Source: Hyphomicrobium sp. (GTDB lineage: Bacteria > Pseudomonadota > Alphaproteobacteria > Rhizobiales > Hyphomicrobiaceae). Taken from it: a stretch of DNA of 64,000 bases. Both the position numbers and the translations under genes were made by a program. The stretch's first letter is position 1, and each line of letters begins with the position of its first letter. The stretch lies in contig JAKFUV010000009.1 of assembly GCA_021732485.1 (NCBI GenBank), forward strand, positions 186,001 to 250,000, given 5' to 3'. Of the stretch, positions 9,222 to 18,413 are shown in pieces. Below the pieces are notes generated by a model that searched no databases, was not told where the DNA came from, and saw only the letters and a list, made by a program, of their open reading frames with translations.

Positions 9222-10148
9222 TTATTTGAGCACGAAAGCGGTGTCGCGCTTGCGCATCAAGCCTTCCTGAACCGTCGATGCCACCAAGCGGCCCTGGAGA
9301 TCGAAAACGGAGCCGCGGCAATAGCCGCGGGCACCATAAGCCGACGGGCTGTCCTGGGCGTACAGCAGCCAGCCGTCGGTCCGGAACGGCCGGTGGAACC
9401 ACATGGCGTGGTCGAGGCTGGCGAGTTGAATGTCGCGATCGAATAACAGCTTGCCGTGGGCGACGAGCGCCGTATCGAGCAGTGTGAAGTCCGAGGCATA
9501 GGCCAACACAGCGCGATGAACGGCCGGTTGATCTGGCAGTGGGCCGTTGGCGCGGAGCCAGATCGCCTGCGCGGCCGGTCGCGGCCGGCGGCTGGTGTAG
9601 CGGGACGCGTCGACGATGCGGATGTCGAGGGGATGTTCGCGGTCCCAGTAGGCCCGCATATTGTCCGGCAGATGCGCCAGCATCCCCGACATTAACGATT
9701 TGGCGCTGGGCAAGTCCTCGGGGCCGGGAACGTCCGGCATTGCCGATTGGTGTTCGTAACCATCCTCGTCTTTGTGAAACGAAGCACTCATCGCGAAGAT
9801 AGCGCGACCGTGCTGCAGACCTCGCACGCGCCGCGTCGTAAAGCTGCCGCCGTCGCGGATGCGCTCAACCTCGTAGACGATATCGCGGTCTGGATCTCCG
9901 GCGAGCAGAAAGTAACCATGGAGCGAGTGGATGGCGCGGTCACTGCCGACCGTCAGCGCGGCGGCCGAGACGGCCTGCCCCAAAACCAGTCCGCCGTAGA
10001 CCCGCTGCCAGCCTTCGCGCGATCGCGGGCCGCGAAAAAGATTATCTTCGAGCGGCTCGAGGGTCAGCGATTCGAGCAATTGTGCGAGCGCGGAGCCGTG
10101 GCCAGAGCCAGGGCCGATATCAGAGCCGTCGTTTTTGTTGCTGCTCAT
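9222..10148 (-). CDS. tesB: Acyl-CoA thioesterase II
   Basis: 308-residue double-hotdog acyl-CoA thioesterase. N-terminal hotdog: FRGPRSREGWQRVYGGLV, SLHGYFLLAGD and SFTTRRVRGLQHGRAIF. C-terminal hotdog: LAYASDFTLLDTAL with the catalytic Asp, SLDHAMWFHRPFR, and DGWLLYAQDSPSAYGARG. It hydrolyses medium- and long-chain acyl-CoA to free acid and CoA. Start taken at 10148 (MSSNKNDG); ATG 10172 would add 8 residues. It is divergent from the hydroxylase gene. Confidence 0.94.
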   Translation of the reverse strand: MSSNKNDGSDIGPGSGHGSALAQLLESLTLEPLEDNLFRGPRSREGWQRVYGGLVLGQAVSAAALTVGSDRAIHSLHGYFLLAGDPDRDIVYEVERIRDGGSFTTRRVRGLQHGRAIFAMSASFHKDEDGYEHQSAMPDVPGPEDLPSAKSLMSGMLAHLPDNMRAYWDREHPLDIRIVDASRYTSRRPRPAAQAIWLRANGPLPDQPAVHRAVLAYASDFTLLDTALVAHGKLLFDRDIQLASLDHAMWFHRPFRTDGWLLYAQDSPSAYGARGYCRGSVFDLQGRLVASTVQEGLMRKRDTAFVLK

Positions 10149-10276
10149 CAAACCAACCCCGGTTAGCCTCATGACGGCCGTATGAAACGACGCTGTCGCT
10201 GGCGACAGTGGGCAAGAAACCGGGCTACACTGTCAAGGCATCGCGCGGCACCACAAATGTCGCGGCGAACTTCTGG

Positions 10277-11524
10277 ATGGTGACGGTGACAGTCAACGCG
10301 CAACGGTTTGATGTGATCATTTCGGGCGCGAGCTTCGCCGGTTTAGCGCTGGCGTGTGGCCTGACGCAGGCGCTTGGCGAAGGTGTCCGCATTGCAATTA
10401 TCGACCGCGCAGCTGCGGCAGTTCCGACGACGTCAGACGGTCGCGCGTTTGCCGTTTGGGCGGGCGCGCAAGCGGTGCTCGATAACCTCGGCGTCTGGTC
10501 GGCGATAGCGTCCGGCGCTCAAGAAATGACGTCGATTGAAATTACTGACAGTGCGCTCGAAGATGGCGTGCGTCAGAGCCGCGTTACCTATGAAGCAAAG
10601 ACGCCGGATGGCCGCGCCGCCGCGCACATGGTGCCGGCGGCGTTGCTTCACCGCGCGCTGTATCAGGCGATTGAAGCTGCATCGGCGATCACATGGCTTG
10701 CTCCGGCCGAAGCGATAGATCTCAAACTTGGAGATATCACCGCCGACGTCGAGCTGAGCGACGGCCATAGCGTTTCCGCCAGTTTGGTGGTGGCAGCCGA
10801 TGGACGGCAATCGACCTTGCGCGATCGTGCCGGTATCAAAACGGTCGGCTGGGGCTACAATCAAGTTGGCCTCGTTGCGACAGTGGCTTTGGAGCTGCCG
10901 CACAACGGTACGGCAATCCAGCATTTTTTGCCCGGCGGACCATTTGCGGTTTTGCCGCTGAGGGACAATCGGGCCTGCATCACCTGGAGTGCCGCGACAG
11001 GCGAAGCGAGCCGCATGGTCGCTTTGAGTGATGCGAACTTCGTCGCTGAGCTGGAGCACCGCATCGGCGGCCGGTTCGGCGCAATCACATTGGCCGGGCC
11101 ACGCCAATCATGGTCGCTCGATCTAAAAATTCCCCGCGCCTTGACGGCACGCCGTTTCGCGTTGATGGGCGACGCGGCGCATGGGGTGCATCCCGTCGCC
11201 GGCCAAGGAGTCAATCTGGCCCTGCGCGATGTGGCGGCGCTGGTTGAATGTTTGGTTGATGCTGCCCGCTTGGGCTTTGACCTTGGCCACGGTCCTGCAC
11301 TCGAGCGTTATGAGCGGTGGCGGCGGTTTGACTCGACGATGTCCGCGACGCTTTACGATGGCTTGAACCGCGTCTTTAGTGTCGATAACGCCGTACTGCG
11401 GGCGGGCCGTGGTGCTGCTTTGGGACTGCTCGATCACAGCGACGGATTGAAACAGCTCATCATGTCGGAAGCTTCAGGCTTGACCGGCGAATTACCTAAG
11501 CTGGCACGCCGGCTGACGGTCTGA
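10277..11524 (+). CDS. UbiH/UbiF-family FAD-dependent ubiquinone hydroxylase
   Basis: 415-residue class A flavin monooxygenase. Motifs in order: an N-terminal FAD Rossmann variant (ISGASFAGLALA), the DG motif VVAADGRQS, and ALMGDAAHGVHPVAGQGVNL (GD motif plus the UbiH/COQ6-type hydroxylase signature). It likely hydroxylates a ring position in ubiquinone synthesis at the membrane; which position (UbiH, UbiF, UbiL or UbiM type) cannot be told from sequence alone. The start was set at 10277 because the 23 residues upstream do not look like family sequence; TTG/GTG starts upstream remain possible. Confidence 0.87.
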   Translation: MVTVTVNAQRFDVIISGASFAGLALACGLTQALGEGVRIAIIDRAAAAVPTTSDGRAFAVWAGAQAVLDNLGVWSAIASGAQEMTSIEITDSALEDGVRQSRVTYEAKTPDGRAAAHMVPAALLHRALYQAIEAASAITWLAPAEAIDLKLGDITADVELSDGHSVSASLVVAADGRQSTLRDRAGIKTVGWGYNQVGLVATVALELPHNGTAIQHFLPGGPFAVLPLRDNRACITWSAATGEASRMVALSDANFVAELEHRIGGRFGAITLAGPRQSWSLDLKIPRALTARRFALMGDAAHGVHPVAGQGVNLALRDVAALVECLVDAARLGFDLGHGPALERYERWRRFDSTMSATLYDGLNRVFSVDNAVLRAGRGAALGLLDHSDGLKQLIMSEASGLTGELPKLARRLTV

Positions 11525-11663
11525 GCCCACATGTCGCCGCCGACGTGAATTGACAGGGCGCGGCGGCGTCTGAGACATAACAGTCATAAGACGAAAGCGC
11601 GCGACGACATCGTGCTGCGGCACGGGAACGTCGGCAGTGTTTGATTTGAACCGGGGATAGTGC

Positions 11664-12584
11664 GTGGCACAGGTGGTCACAGAGCCAGCAAGTGAGATAG
11701 CGGCCGTGTCGATGTCGTTGCAGCCACTGTATTTGCTGATCAACCTCGATCGCTCGCCGGAGCGACTGGAGACCACCGGCACCCATTTGGCCGCGCGCGG
11801 GATCACGTATCGACGCTTGCGCGGCGTTGACGGCAAGACCCTGACCCTCGCTCCGCCCGCGGTGCAGCCTTTCGCCTACCGCCGCTATCATGGCCGCACC
11901 CTTCGCGCGGCCGAGGCGGGCTGCTACTTGAGCCACCTGAGCGCCATGGAGACGTTTCTCGCCACCGCTCATGACTATTGCGTGGTGTTGGAAGATGACG
12001 TCGAAGTCGTGCCGGACTTTGCCGACGCCGTCGCGGATCTCGTGGCGAATGATCTTTTCGACTATGATCTGGTCCGTCTGCAGGGGCGCCGCCCCGGGAT
12101 CGGCGTGCGCACGCATTGGGCCGCAAATGATCGTTCCGTAAAGGCTATGATCACACGGGTCACCGGTTCAACGGCCTATATCCTCAATCGTCGTGCGGCT
12201 CGCAAATGCCTCGCGCAATTGATCCCGATGGTGGTGCCATTCGACCATGCTTATGACCGGCCGCTGCATCTCGGTTTGAAAATCGGCCATATCTTGCCGT
12301 ATCCCGCTCATCCCGCGCGAGGGTGGTCGTCGACGATCGATGCGCCGCGCGCCGACCAAGTGCAGATCAACGTCGCCGACAAGGTCGGTTTCATTGAAAA
12401 GTTGCCCGTCTTGGCTTGGCGCGCCGGTACCGAAATTGGCCGGGCGGCGGCAGCGCTGGGGCCGATCCTGCGATGGCGGCTGTGGCACCGATCCCACGTC
12501 AGGTCGTCACGACCCGCCATGACGATTGACCAAATTGTCGAGAGCTCGGTTGGCGGCTCCAGCCCATCAACGCCGGCAAACTAA
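11664..12584 (+). CDS. Glycosyltransferase family 25 (LPS-type)
   Basis: 306 residues. N-terminal LLINLDRSPERLETT is the GT25 entry motif; AAEAGCYLSHLSAMETFLA and VVLEDDVEVV supply the DxD-like metal/nucleotide-sugar site. GT25 enzymes transfer galactose or related sugars to lipooligosaccharide or LPS core. The C-terminal ~70 residues are less conserved and basic. Start GTG 11664 follows GGGGA; a TTGACA-N17-AGACAT promoter-like pair lies at 11550-11578. No other LPS gene is adjacent. It is convergent with rimM. Confidence 0.85.
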   Translation: MAQVVTEPASEIAAVSMSLQPLYLLINLDRSPERLETTGTHLAARGITYRRLRGVDGKTLTLAPPAVQPFAYRRYHGRTLRAAEAGCYLSHLSAMETFLATAHDYCVVLEDDVEVVPDFADAVADLVANDLFDYDLVRLQGRRPGIGVRTHWAANDRSVKAMITRVTGSTAYILNRRAARKCLAQLIPMVVPFDHAYDRPLHLGLKIGHILPYPAHPARGWSSTIDAPRADQVQINVADKVGFIEKLPVLAWRAGTEIGRAAAALGPILRWRLWHRSHVRSSRPAMTIDQIVESSVGGSSPSTPAN

Positions 12585-12593
12585 TGGTCGGTG

Positions 12594-13184
12594 TCAGCCT
12601 CGATCAATCAGCGGATCATCGGCCGATGCGGCCTGATCCTGCTGCGGTTCGGGCTCCCCGACCATCACCGGCGGAACGATTGTAATGCGGCCAACCGAGA
12701 AATCGATGGTTGGCACATTGGCTTTCGTGAACGGAATAAGCTCAGATGACGGCAGCCCGGCACGGGAGACCTCGACCAGATCGCCAGCGCCAAAATTGAC
12801 GACCGCGCGAACGATGCCATAGGCCGTGCCGTCTTCGAGTTCGACCCCCAGACCGACGAGATCGGCATGATAAAACTCATCGTCGGCGGGCGGGGGTAGT
12901 TTTGAGCGCTCGACGTATAGCTCGGTTCCTTTGAGCGGTTCAGCGGCAGTTCGGTCGGCGACGCCCTCGACCCTGGCGATGACGCCCTTGTCGGTGACGC
13001 GCACAATCTTCAACCGAAACGAGCGCGTGCCGCTTTTGTCGCTCAAGGGGCCATAGGTTGCTATGGCTGCTGGATCGCCGGTGAAGGTGCGCACCAAAAT
13101 TTCGCCCCGTATGCCGTGGGCGCTTGCAATCTGGCCGAGGAGGATGCGCCGGGCTGTAGTCGGCGGCTTAGACTGATCGCTCAT
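12594..13184 (-). CDS. rimM: 16S rRNA processing/ribosome maturation factor RimM
   Basis: 30S subunit assembly factor that binds ribosomal protein S19. The 196-residue product has an N-terminal RimM barrel (LLGQIASAHGIRGEILVRTF) and a C-terminal PRC barrel (EFYHADLVGLGVELEDG through FTKANVPTIDF), then a Glu/Gln/Asp-rich tail of about 25 residues. It normally sits between rpsP and trmD; here a GrlR-like gene separates it from rpsP, and nothing co-directional follows. Confidence 0.95.
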   Translation of the reverse strand: MSDQSKPPTTARRILLGQIASAHGIRGEILVRTFTGDPAAIATYGPLSDKSGTRSFRLKIVRVTDKGVIARVEGVADRTAAEPLKGTELYVERSKLPPPADDEFYHADLVGLGVELEDGTAYGIVRAVVNFGAGDLVEVSRAGLPSSELIPFTKANVPTIDFSVGRITIVPPVMVGEPEPQQDQAASADDPLIDRG

Positions 13185-13207
13185 CGCGATGTGATGCCTC
13201 GCATCAT

Positions 13208-13564
13208 TCAGTTCGGCAAGGGGCCGAGATAAGACACATCGACTATCAAGGTAACGCCACCGACCTCAATCACGGCGCGCTGATCCGGCGATGCAGTGTC
13301 GATGATCGCGCTGATAGCCACGTCGGCGCCATTAGGACCAGCCTCAAACCCAGAAGCCAAAACCCCGTTTGCCGGCACGGTAGCCGTCAGATGCACTTTA
13401 CATTCGGTCTTGGATCGCATCTGGATGTCAGTGCCCATGTAAACGCCACCGTGTCGGTCCGATGCCATGACAGTTCCATTTCGAACCACCGCGAGAGCAA
13501 TTTCAGCGTCCTCCGGTTGCTCATCTTGCGCATATGCAATCTTATAGATGCCATCGACGAGCAT
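13208..13564 (-). CDS. GrlR-like small protein
   Basis: 118 residues. The N-terminal pattern MLVDGIYKIAYAQ, then VVRNGTVMASDRHGGVYMGT, resembles the lipocalin-like GrlR/T3SS negative regulator family, in which a short beta barrel binds a partner protein. No signal peptide or helix-turn-helix is seen. ATG 13564 was chosen because AAGGA lies about 9 nt upstream. It lies between the rpsP terminator and rimM, 23 bp before rimM, and probably shares its transcript. The GrlR link rests on pattern recognition alone; no partner (GrlA or T3SS) is nearby. Confidence 0.6.
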   Translation of the reverse strand: MLVDGIYKIAYAQDEQPEDAEIALAVVRNGTVMASDRHGGVYMGTDIQMRSKTECKVHLTATVPANGVLASGFEAGPNGADVAISAIIDTASPDQRAVIEVGGVTLIVDVSYLGPLPN

Positions 13565-13662
13565 CAGCAAAAATCCTTCGGCAAAATCGTACTAGAATGA
13601 AAACGTGAGAACGAGCCTCTCAAGACCCGCGCCACAGCGGGGTGCACGTCCCGAATGCCAAC

Positions 13663-13698
13663 AAAAAACCTCTCAGGGGAGCCCTGAGAGGTTTTTTT
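13663..13698. terminator. Bidirectional intrinsic terminator after rpsP
   Basis: Perfect 10-bp stem CCTCTCAGGG / CCCTGAGAGG (13669-13678 with 13682-13691), 3-nt loop, flanked by A6 on the left and T7 on the right. On the minus strand it ends the ffh-rpsP transcript 40 bp after the rpsP stop and separates it from the GrlR-like gene and rimM. Confidence 0.92.
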
Positions 13699-13738
13699 AT
13701 TGTAGACCCGGTTGCCGCCGTAGCCTGTCGTCGCAACG

Positions 13739-14113
13739 TCACGCAGCGTCGGCGGTAGCCGCGGCTTCGGCAGCTTTCGCGGCTTTGTCAGCAGCGGCGG
13801 CAGCGCGCTCCTGGGCTTTCTTTTTCGGCTTAGCCTTTTCTGGGTTGTTGAGTGCAGTGCGCTTGGCGAGGCCGGCGCCATCGAGCAAGCGAAGTACGCG
13901 ATCGGTCGGCTGGGCGCCGACGCCGAGCCAATAGGTAACGCGTTCGCTGTTGAGCTTCACGCGCTCCGGGTTGTCCTTTTTCAACATCGGATCGAACGTG
14001 CCGATTTGTTCGATATAGCGGCCGTCGCGCGGCGCGGTGCCGTGGGCTACGATCACGTAATAATAGGGGCGCTTTTTCGAACCGCCGCGCGAGAGGCGGA
14101 TTTTGACTGACAT
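13739..14113 (-). CDS. rpsP: 30S ribosomal protein S16
   Basis: 124-residue S16: [25 protein letters not shown] start region, FDPMLKK and [16 protein letters not shown]. The core is ~85 residues; the rest is a Lys/Ala-rich tail common in alphaproteobacteria. It lies 45 bp downstream of ffh, presumably co-transcribed, and is followed by a strong terminator. Confidence 0.97.
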   Translation of the reverse strand: MSVKIRLSRGGSKKRPYYYVIVAHGTAPRDGRYIEQIGTFDPMLKKDNPERVKLNSERVTYWLGVGAQPTDRVLRLLDGAGLAKRTALNNPEKAKPKKKAQERAAAAADKAAKAAEAAATADAA

Positions 14114-14158
14114 TCCTGGTCTCCTATTGTGTTTGATGTCTATGCTGCGAGTGTGTGG

Positions 14159-15763
14159 TCACTTCTTTTTCCCAGGACCACCTGGGAATTTCGGCAATCC
14201 GCCGCCAAGGCCAGGCAGCCCTTTGGCAAGTCCGCCAAGTCCGGAAAGGTTTTTCGGCAAACCGCCCATGCCGCTGCCACCAAAGCCGCGCGTGAGCTGC
14301 TCTTTGACGTCGCTTGGCAATTGCTCAAGCGCCTTGGGATCGAGATTGGCGAGTTCAGATTGCATCTTTGCGAGGTCGTCGGCTGAGGGTGCAGCGCCGC
14401 CACCACCCATCATACTGCCGGCGCCGGGCATGCCCATCATGCCGGCCATCTTGCTCATCATGCCCTGGTTGCGGCCCATGGTTTTCATCATGTCCGCCAT
14501 CTGGCGATGCATCTTGATGAGTTTGTTGATCTCCTCGACCTTCGTGCCGGATCCAGCCGCGATGCGCCGTTTGCGCTTGGCATCCAACGCCTTCGGATTG
14601 CGCCGCTCGTAGGCCGTCATCGAGCCGATGATGGCGCGCTGGTGCACGAGGCTTTTGTCGAGGCCGGCCTCGTTGATCTGGCCCTTGATCTTGCCGACGC
14701 CTGGCAGCATGCCGAGCACGCCGCCCATGCCGCCGAGCTTTTGCATCTGCTTCAATTGCTCGCCAAGATCTTCGAGGTCGAACGACCCCTTTTTCATCTT
14801 TTCGGCGATCTTGGTGGCTTTTTCGACGTCGATAGTTTGCGCGGCGCGTTCAACGAGGCTGACGACATCGCCCATGCCGAGAATGCGCGATGCGATCCGG
14901 CCGGGATGGAAATCTTCGAGTGCGTCCCACTTTTCGCCAACGCCGATCAGCTTGATTGGTTTGCCGGTGACGGCCCGCATCGAAAGCGCCGCACCGCCAC
15001 GTCCGTCGCCATCGGCACGCGTCAGCACGATTCCGGTGATGCCGATGTGGCCATCGAAGGCTTTCGCAGTCGTGACGGCGTCCTGACCAGTCAGCGCGTC
15101 AGCGACCAGCAGCACTTCATGCGGCTGAATAGATTTTTTGACGTCGGCGACTTCGTCCATCAACTCTTCGTCGACGGTGACGCGACCGGCCGTGTCGTAG
15201 ATGATCACATCGTAGCCGCCGAGGCGGGCCGCTTCGTTGGCGCGCCGCGCGATCTGGATTGGCGTTTGTCCAGCAATGATTGGCAACGTTGCGACGCCGG
15301 TTTGCTCGCCAAGCACGCGCAATTGTTCTTGGGCGGCAGGCCTGCGGGTATCGAGCGACGCAAGTAACACTTTTTTGCGGTCGCGATTGGTCAGGCGATA
15401 GCCGATTTTGGCCGTCGTCGTCGTCTTGCCTGAGCCCTGCAAGCCGACCATCAGAATGCCGACCGGCGGGGCTGCGCGAAGATCGATGGGTTCCGCGTCA
15501 GACCCGAGCATCGCCGTCAGCTCGTCGTTGACGATCTTGACGACCATCTGCCCCGGCGACACCGAGCGGACGACCTCAGCGCCGATGGATTTTGCCTTCA
15601 CCTTGTCGATGAAGTCTTTCACTACTTCGAGCGCGACGTCGGCCTCTAGCAGGGCGCGACGCACTTCGCGCATAGCGTCGTTGACGTCAGCTTCGGACAG
15701 CGAACCGCGCCGCGTCAGCTTATCAAAAACGCCCGAGAGGCGATCTGTGAGGCTCTGAAACAT
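14159..15763 (-). CDS. ffh: Signal recognition particle protein Ffh
   Basis: Targets ribosomes making inner-membrane proteins to FtsY. 534 residues: N domain 1-~95, G domain with G1 GLQGSGKTTTT (107-117) and the DTAGR motif, M domain from about 330 (GDVVSLVERA onward) with GSGTKVEEINKLIK, ending in a Gly/Met/Pro-rich tail and GGPGKKK. It is transcribed with rpsP from a promoter at 15916-15944. The receptor gene ftsY is 3 kb further on. Confidence 0.97.
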   Translation of the reverse strand: MFQSLTDRLSGVFDKLTRRGSLSEADVNDAMREVRRALLEADVALEVVKDFIDKVKAKSIGAEVVRSVSPGQMVVKIVNDELTAMLGSDAEPIDLRAAPPVGILMVGLQGSGKTTTTAKIGYRLTNRDRKKVLLASLDTRRPAAQEQLRVLGEQTGVATLPIIAGQTPIQIARRANEAARLGGYDVIIYDTAGRVTVDEELMDEVADVKKSIQPHEVLLVADALTGQDAVTTAKAFDGHIGITGIVLTRADGDGRGGAALSMRAVTGKPIKLIGVGEKWDALEDFHPGRIASRILGMGDVVSLVERAAQTIDVEKATKIAEKMKKGSFDLEDLGEQLKQMQKLGGMGGVLGMLPGVGKIKGQINEAGLDKSLVHQRAIIGSMTAYERRNPKALDAKRKRRIAAGSGTKVEEINKLIKMHRQMADMMKTMGRNQGMMSKMAGMMGMPGAGSMMGGGGAAPSADDLAKMQSELANLDPKALEQLPSDVKEQLTRGFGGSGMGGLPKNLSGLGGLAKGLPGLGGGLPKFPGGPGKKK

Positions 15764-16285
15764 TCAGCCGTTGGTCTCCAGGCGTGCGACCGTCCGCGCA
15801 AAACACAAAATCACCCGAAAGCGCCACGCGCTGTCGGATGTTGACCCCCCTGCCTCCCGAGTGACCTCATGGGCAGGGCGGCGGCTCTGTGGTTCAGGGC
15901 CGACGGAATGGCTGGCTTATCGAGGAAATAGGGGGTGGTGTCAATGTCGGGGTTACGGCCGACTTGACGCGGGCGACGTGCGCCGGGATGTCGATCAGCA
16001 CGCGCCAGCCGAGGGCATTAGCTGGCGATCGATAGCGCCCTTCGATCACTATTTACATCGTAATGATCGGACGTTCGCGACGTTGAGCGCGAACCGCTTT
16101 ACCCCAGGCACGCGCCAAACGAAAGACACGGCGTTCCGTGGCTCGTTCGTCCGCAGTTAAGCAGATACAGCCGTAGCAATAGCAAGGGCGAGCCCTGGCA
16201 AATGCAATGCCAAACAACTTGGCATTGGAGTGTTGGCGCAAATGCGGCTGGCGGATGAGCGTCATCGGCGAACTCTGCTTTAAGG
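15764..16285. other. 522-bp non-coding gap upstream of ffh
   Basis: No convincing gene; short open frames here have arginine-rich, non-protein-like translations. It holds the ffh promoter and leader, and a 9-bp inverted repeat CAATGCCAA / TTGGCATTG (16205-16227) about 60 bp before the end of the sugar dehydrogenase gene, without a T-tract. Confidence 0.6.
15916..15944 (-). promoter_or_regulatory. ffh: Sigma-70-type promoter for ffh-rpsP
   Basis: On the minus strand TTGACA (15944-15939), a 17-bp spacer, then GATAAG (15921-15916). The -35 is perfect and the -10 matches 4 of 6. The predicted start near 15908 gives a leader of about 145 nt, which contains a 7-bp stem (15848-15854 with 15872-15878). 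Confidence 0.6.
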
Positions 16286-17443
16286 CTACGGGCTGGCACC
16301 TGATCTTGGTGTCAGGCGCAACACTTTACCATTGGTGGCGTCAGTGAGGACGAGCACCGATCCGTCTGCCGCTACGCGCACGTCGCGGATCCGCTGTCCG
16401 AGGTCTGTAAGGAGAGGTTCGACAGCGATGACCTGCTCGTCCTTGAGAACGAGGCGTTCAAGCACGTTGGTTTTCAATCCGCCGGCGAGAAGGTTGCCTT
16501 TCCACGCGGGAAACAGGTCGCCTGTATAAAACGCCAATCCAGACGTGCCAATCGACGGCTTCCAGTAGTATACCGGCTGCTCCAAGCCAGCTTTTTCACT
16601 GATGCCGTCGCCAATAGGTGCGCCGCTATAGTCGATGCCGTGCGTGATGATCGGCCAGCCATAGTTCTTACCGGCCTGCGGCTGATTGAGTTCGTCACCC
16701 CCCTGCGGCCCATGTTCAGTGGTCCACAATTTGCCCGTCGCCGGATCGAGAGCCGCGCCTTGTAGGTTACGATGTCCATAGCTCCATACTTCCGGCGCGG
16801 CGTCCGTTTTTCCGACGAACGGGTTGTCCTTCGGCGCCGAGCCGTCCGGCAGAATTCGGATGACCTTGCCAATGTGCGTGGACACATCCTGTGCGCTGTC
16901 GCGCAGAGTATTGCGTTCGCCGGTCGTGACGAAGAGCGCGCCGGTTTTGTCAAACACCAGACGTGAGCCGAAGTGATGAAAGCCGCCGGCCGCCGGTTGC
17001 TGCCGGAAAATGACTTTGCCATCTTCGAGGGTGCCGCTGGATCCAGAAAGTTTCAGCGTGGCGCGCATGACACTTGTGCCGTTCAACTGGGAGCCGCGCG
17101 GTTCGGAGTAAGAAAAATAAACGGTTCCCGTCGTTGCGAAATCGCTCGCGAGAAGGATATCGAGTAGTCCACCCTGCCGGTTCGCGACCAATTCCGGCAG
17201 CCCTTTGATTGGCTCTGAAATTTGACCGTCAGCGGTAATGATGCGCAGCCGGCCCGGCCGTTCAGTGACCAGAATGCGGCCATCCGGCAGCACTTGCATC
17301 GACCATGGGTTTTCAAGTCCGCTTGCAACTTCCGTTACGTTCAGCGGCGTGCGGTCGGCGGCCGGCGCATTGGTTTGCGCGGCGTGTGCGAGTGGTGGGG
17401 ACGCCGCCAGCGCCACGGTCATAGCCATTAAATGCGATCTCAT
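16286..17443 (-). CDS. PQQ-dependent aldose sugar dehydrogenase (YliI/soluble GDH family)
   Basis: 385-residue secreted protein with an N-terminal signal peptide (cleavage near AHAAQ). It has a six-bladed beta-propeller typical of soluble glucose/aldose dehydrogenases: ASGLENPWSMQVLPDGRILVTE, QGGLLDIL, GGFHHFGSRLVFD, YGHRNLQG and TTEHGPQGGDELN, which supply PQQ- and Ca-binding residues. It oxidises aldoses in the periplasm. The gene is divergent from dapF with 57 bp between starts, so promoters overlap. Confidence 0.9.
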   Translation of the reverse strand: MRSHLMAMTVALAASPPLAHAAQTNAPAADRTPLNVTEVASGLENPWSMQVLPDGRILVTERPGRLRIITADGQISEPIKGLPELVANRQGGLLDILLASDFATTGTVYFSYSEPRGSQLNGTSVMRATLKLSGSSGTLEDGKVIFRQQPAAGGFHHFGSRLVFDKTGALFVTTGERNTLRDSAQDVSTHIGKVIRILPDGSAPKDNPFVGKTDAAPEVWSYGHRNLQGAALDPATGKLWTTEHGPQGGDELNQPQAGKNYGWPIITHGIDYSGAPIGDGISEKAGLEQPVYYWKPSIGTSGLAFYTGDLFPAWKGNLLAGGLKTNVLERLVLKDEQVIAVEPLLTDLGQRIRDVRVAADGSVLVLTDATNGKVLRLTPRSGASP

Positions 17444-17500
17444 CGAACTCCGACCTCATTGGATTTGTGTTTTGCGCCGCTGGCCGCCATATAGGCGTCC

Positions 17501-18370
17501 ATGAGTAGTGCTGCCAGCATCCCGTTCGTCAAAATGAACGGTCTCGGAAACGAGATCCTTGTCGTTGACCTGCGCACGAGTGCCAAGGTTTTCAACCCCG
17601 ATGAAGTTTCAGCCATCGCGTCCGATCGAAGCTCGCGCTTCGACCAGATGATGGTTATCCACGCGGCTCGGACAAAGGGCAGCGAAGCATTCGTCCGCAT
17701 CTATAACGCCGATGGATCGGAGGCAGGTGCCTGCGGCAATGGGATGCGGTGTGTGGGCTGGTGGTTGGCGCAGGCGCTGGGGCGCTCAACCCTCTATCTA
17801 GAAACCAAGGCCGGTGTTCTGGCGACGACGGTCCGCGGCGTCGGTTCGATCACGGTCGACATGGGCGAGCCAAAATTCGACTGGCCGGATATTCCGCTGG
17901 CGGAAGAGTTTCGAGATACCCGCGCCATCGAACTTCAGATTGGCCCGATCGACGATCCTATTCTGCACTCCCCATCCGTGGTCAACGTCGGAAACCCGCA
18001 TGCCGTTTTCTGGGTTGACGACGTGATGGCTTACGATCTGGAGCGGTTCGGTCCAATGTTGGAGAACCACCCGGTCTTTCCCGAACGCGCCAATATTTCG
18101 TTGGCACACGTGACGGCGGTGGACGCCATCACACTGCGCACATGGGAGCGCGGCACGGGCATGACGCGGGCATGCGGGTCGGCTGCGTGTGCGGCTGCCG
18201 TGTCGGCGGCACGCAAGAAGCTGACGCGCCGGCGCGTAACTGTGACGCTGCCGGGCGGGCCAATCGACATTGAATGGACCGACAACAATCGCATCTTGAT
18301 GACAGGCCCCGTCGAATTTGAATATGAGGGCGTGATCGACGCCGCGCGGCTCAGCAAAGTCGCCGTCTAA
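17501..18370 (+). CDS. dapF: Diaminopimelate epimerase
   Basis: Converts LL- to meso-diaminopimelate for lysine and peptidoglycan. 289 residues; both catalytic cysteines are present, C78 (GACGNGMRC) and C225 ([13 protein letters not shown]). KMNGLGNE and [10 protein letters not shown] are family hallmarks. It is followed by ftsY after 43 bp; the mtaB gene often found between them in this order is missing. Confidence 0.97.
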   Translation: MSSAASIPFVKMNGLGNEILVVDLRTSAKVFNPDEVSAIASDRSSRFDQMMVIHAARTKGSEAFVRIYNADGSEAGACGNGMRCVGWWLAQALGRSTLYLETKAGVLATTVRGVGSITVDMGEPKFDWPDIPLAEEFRDTRAIELQIGPIDDPILHSPSVVNVGNPHAVFWVDDVMAYDLERFGPMLENHPVFPERANISLAHVTAVDAITLRTWERGTGMTRACGSAACAAAVSAARKKLTRRRVTVTLPGGPIDIEWTDNNRILMTGPVEFEYEGVIDAARLSKVAV

Positions 18371-18413
18371 CCATGCTGGTGAGCGTGACAAGTCCAATGA
18401 TTGAGGCCGCGGC

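Noticed and set aside
15841-15905. Possible 4.5S SRP RNA or tRNA upstream of ffh
   Set aside because: Only one 7-bp stem with a 17-nt loop; no GNAR tetraloop helix, no tRNA arms or TTCRANNC.
15771-16160. 129-codon forward frame in the gap upstream of ffh
   Set aside because: Composition unlike proteins, no Shine-Dalgarno, overlaps the ffh promoter and leader.
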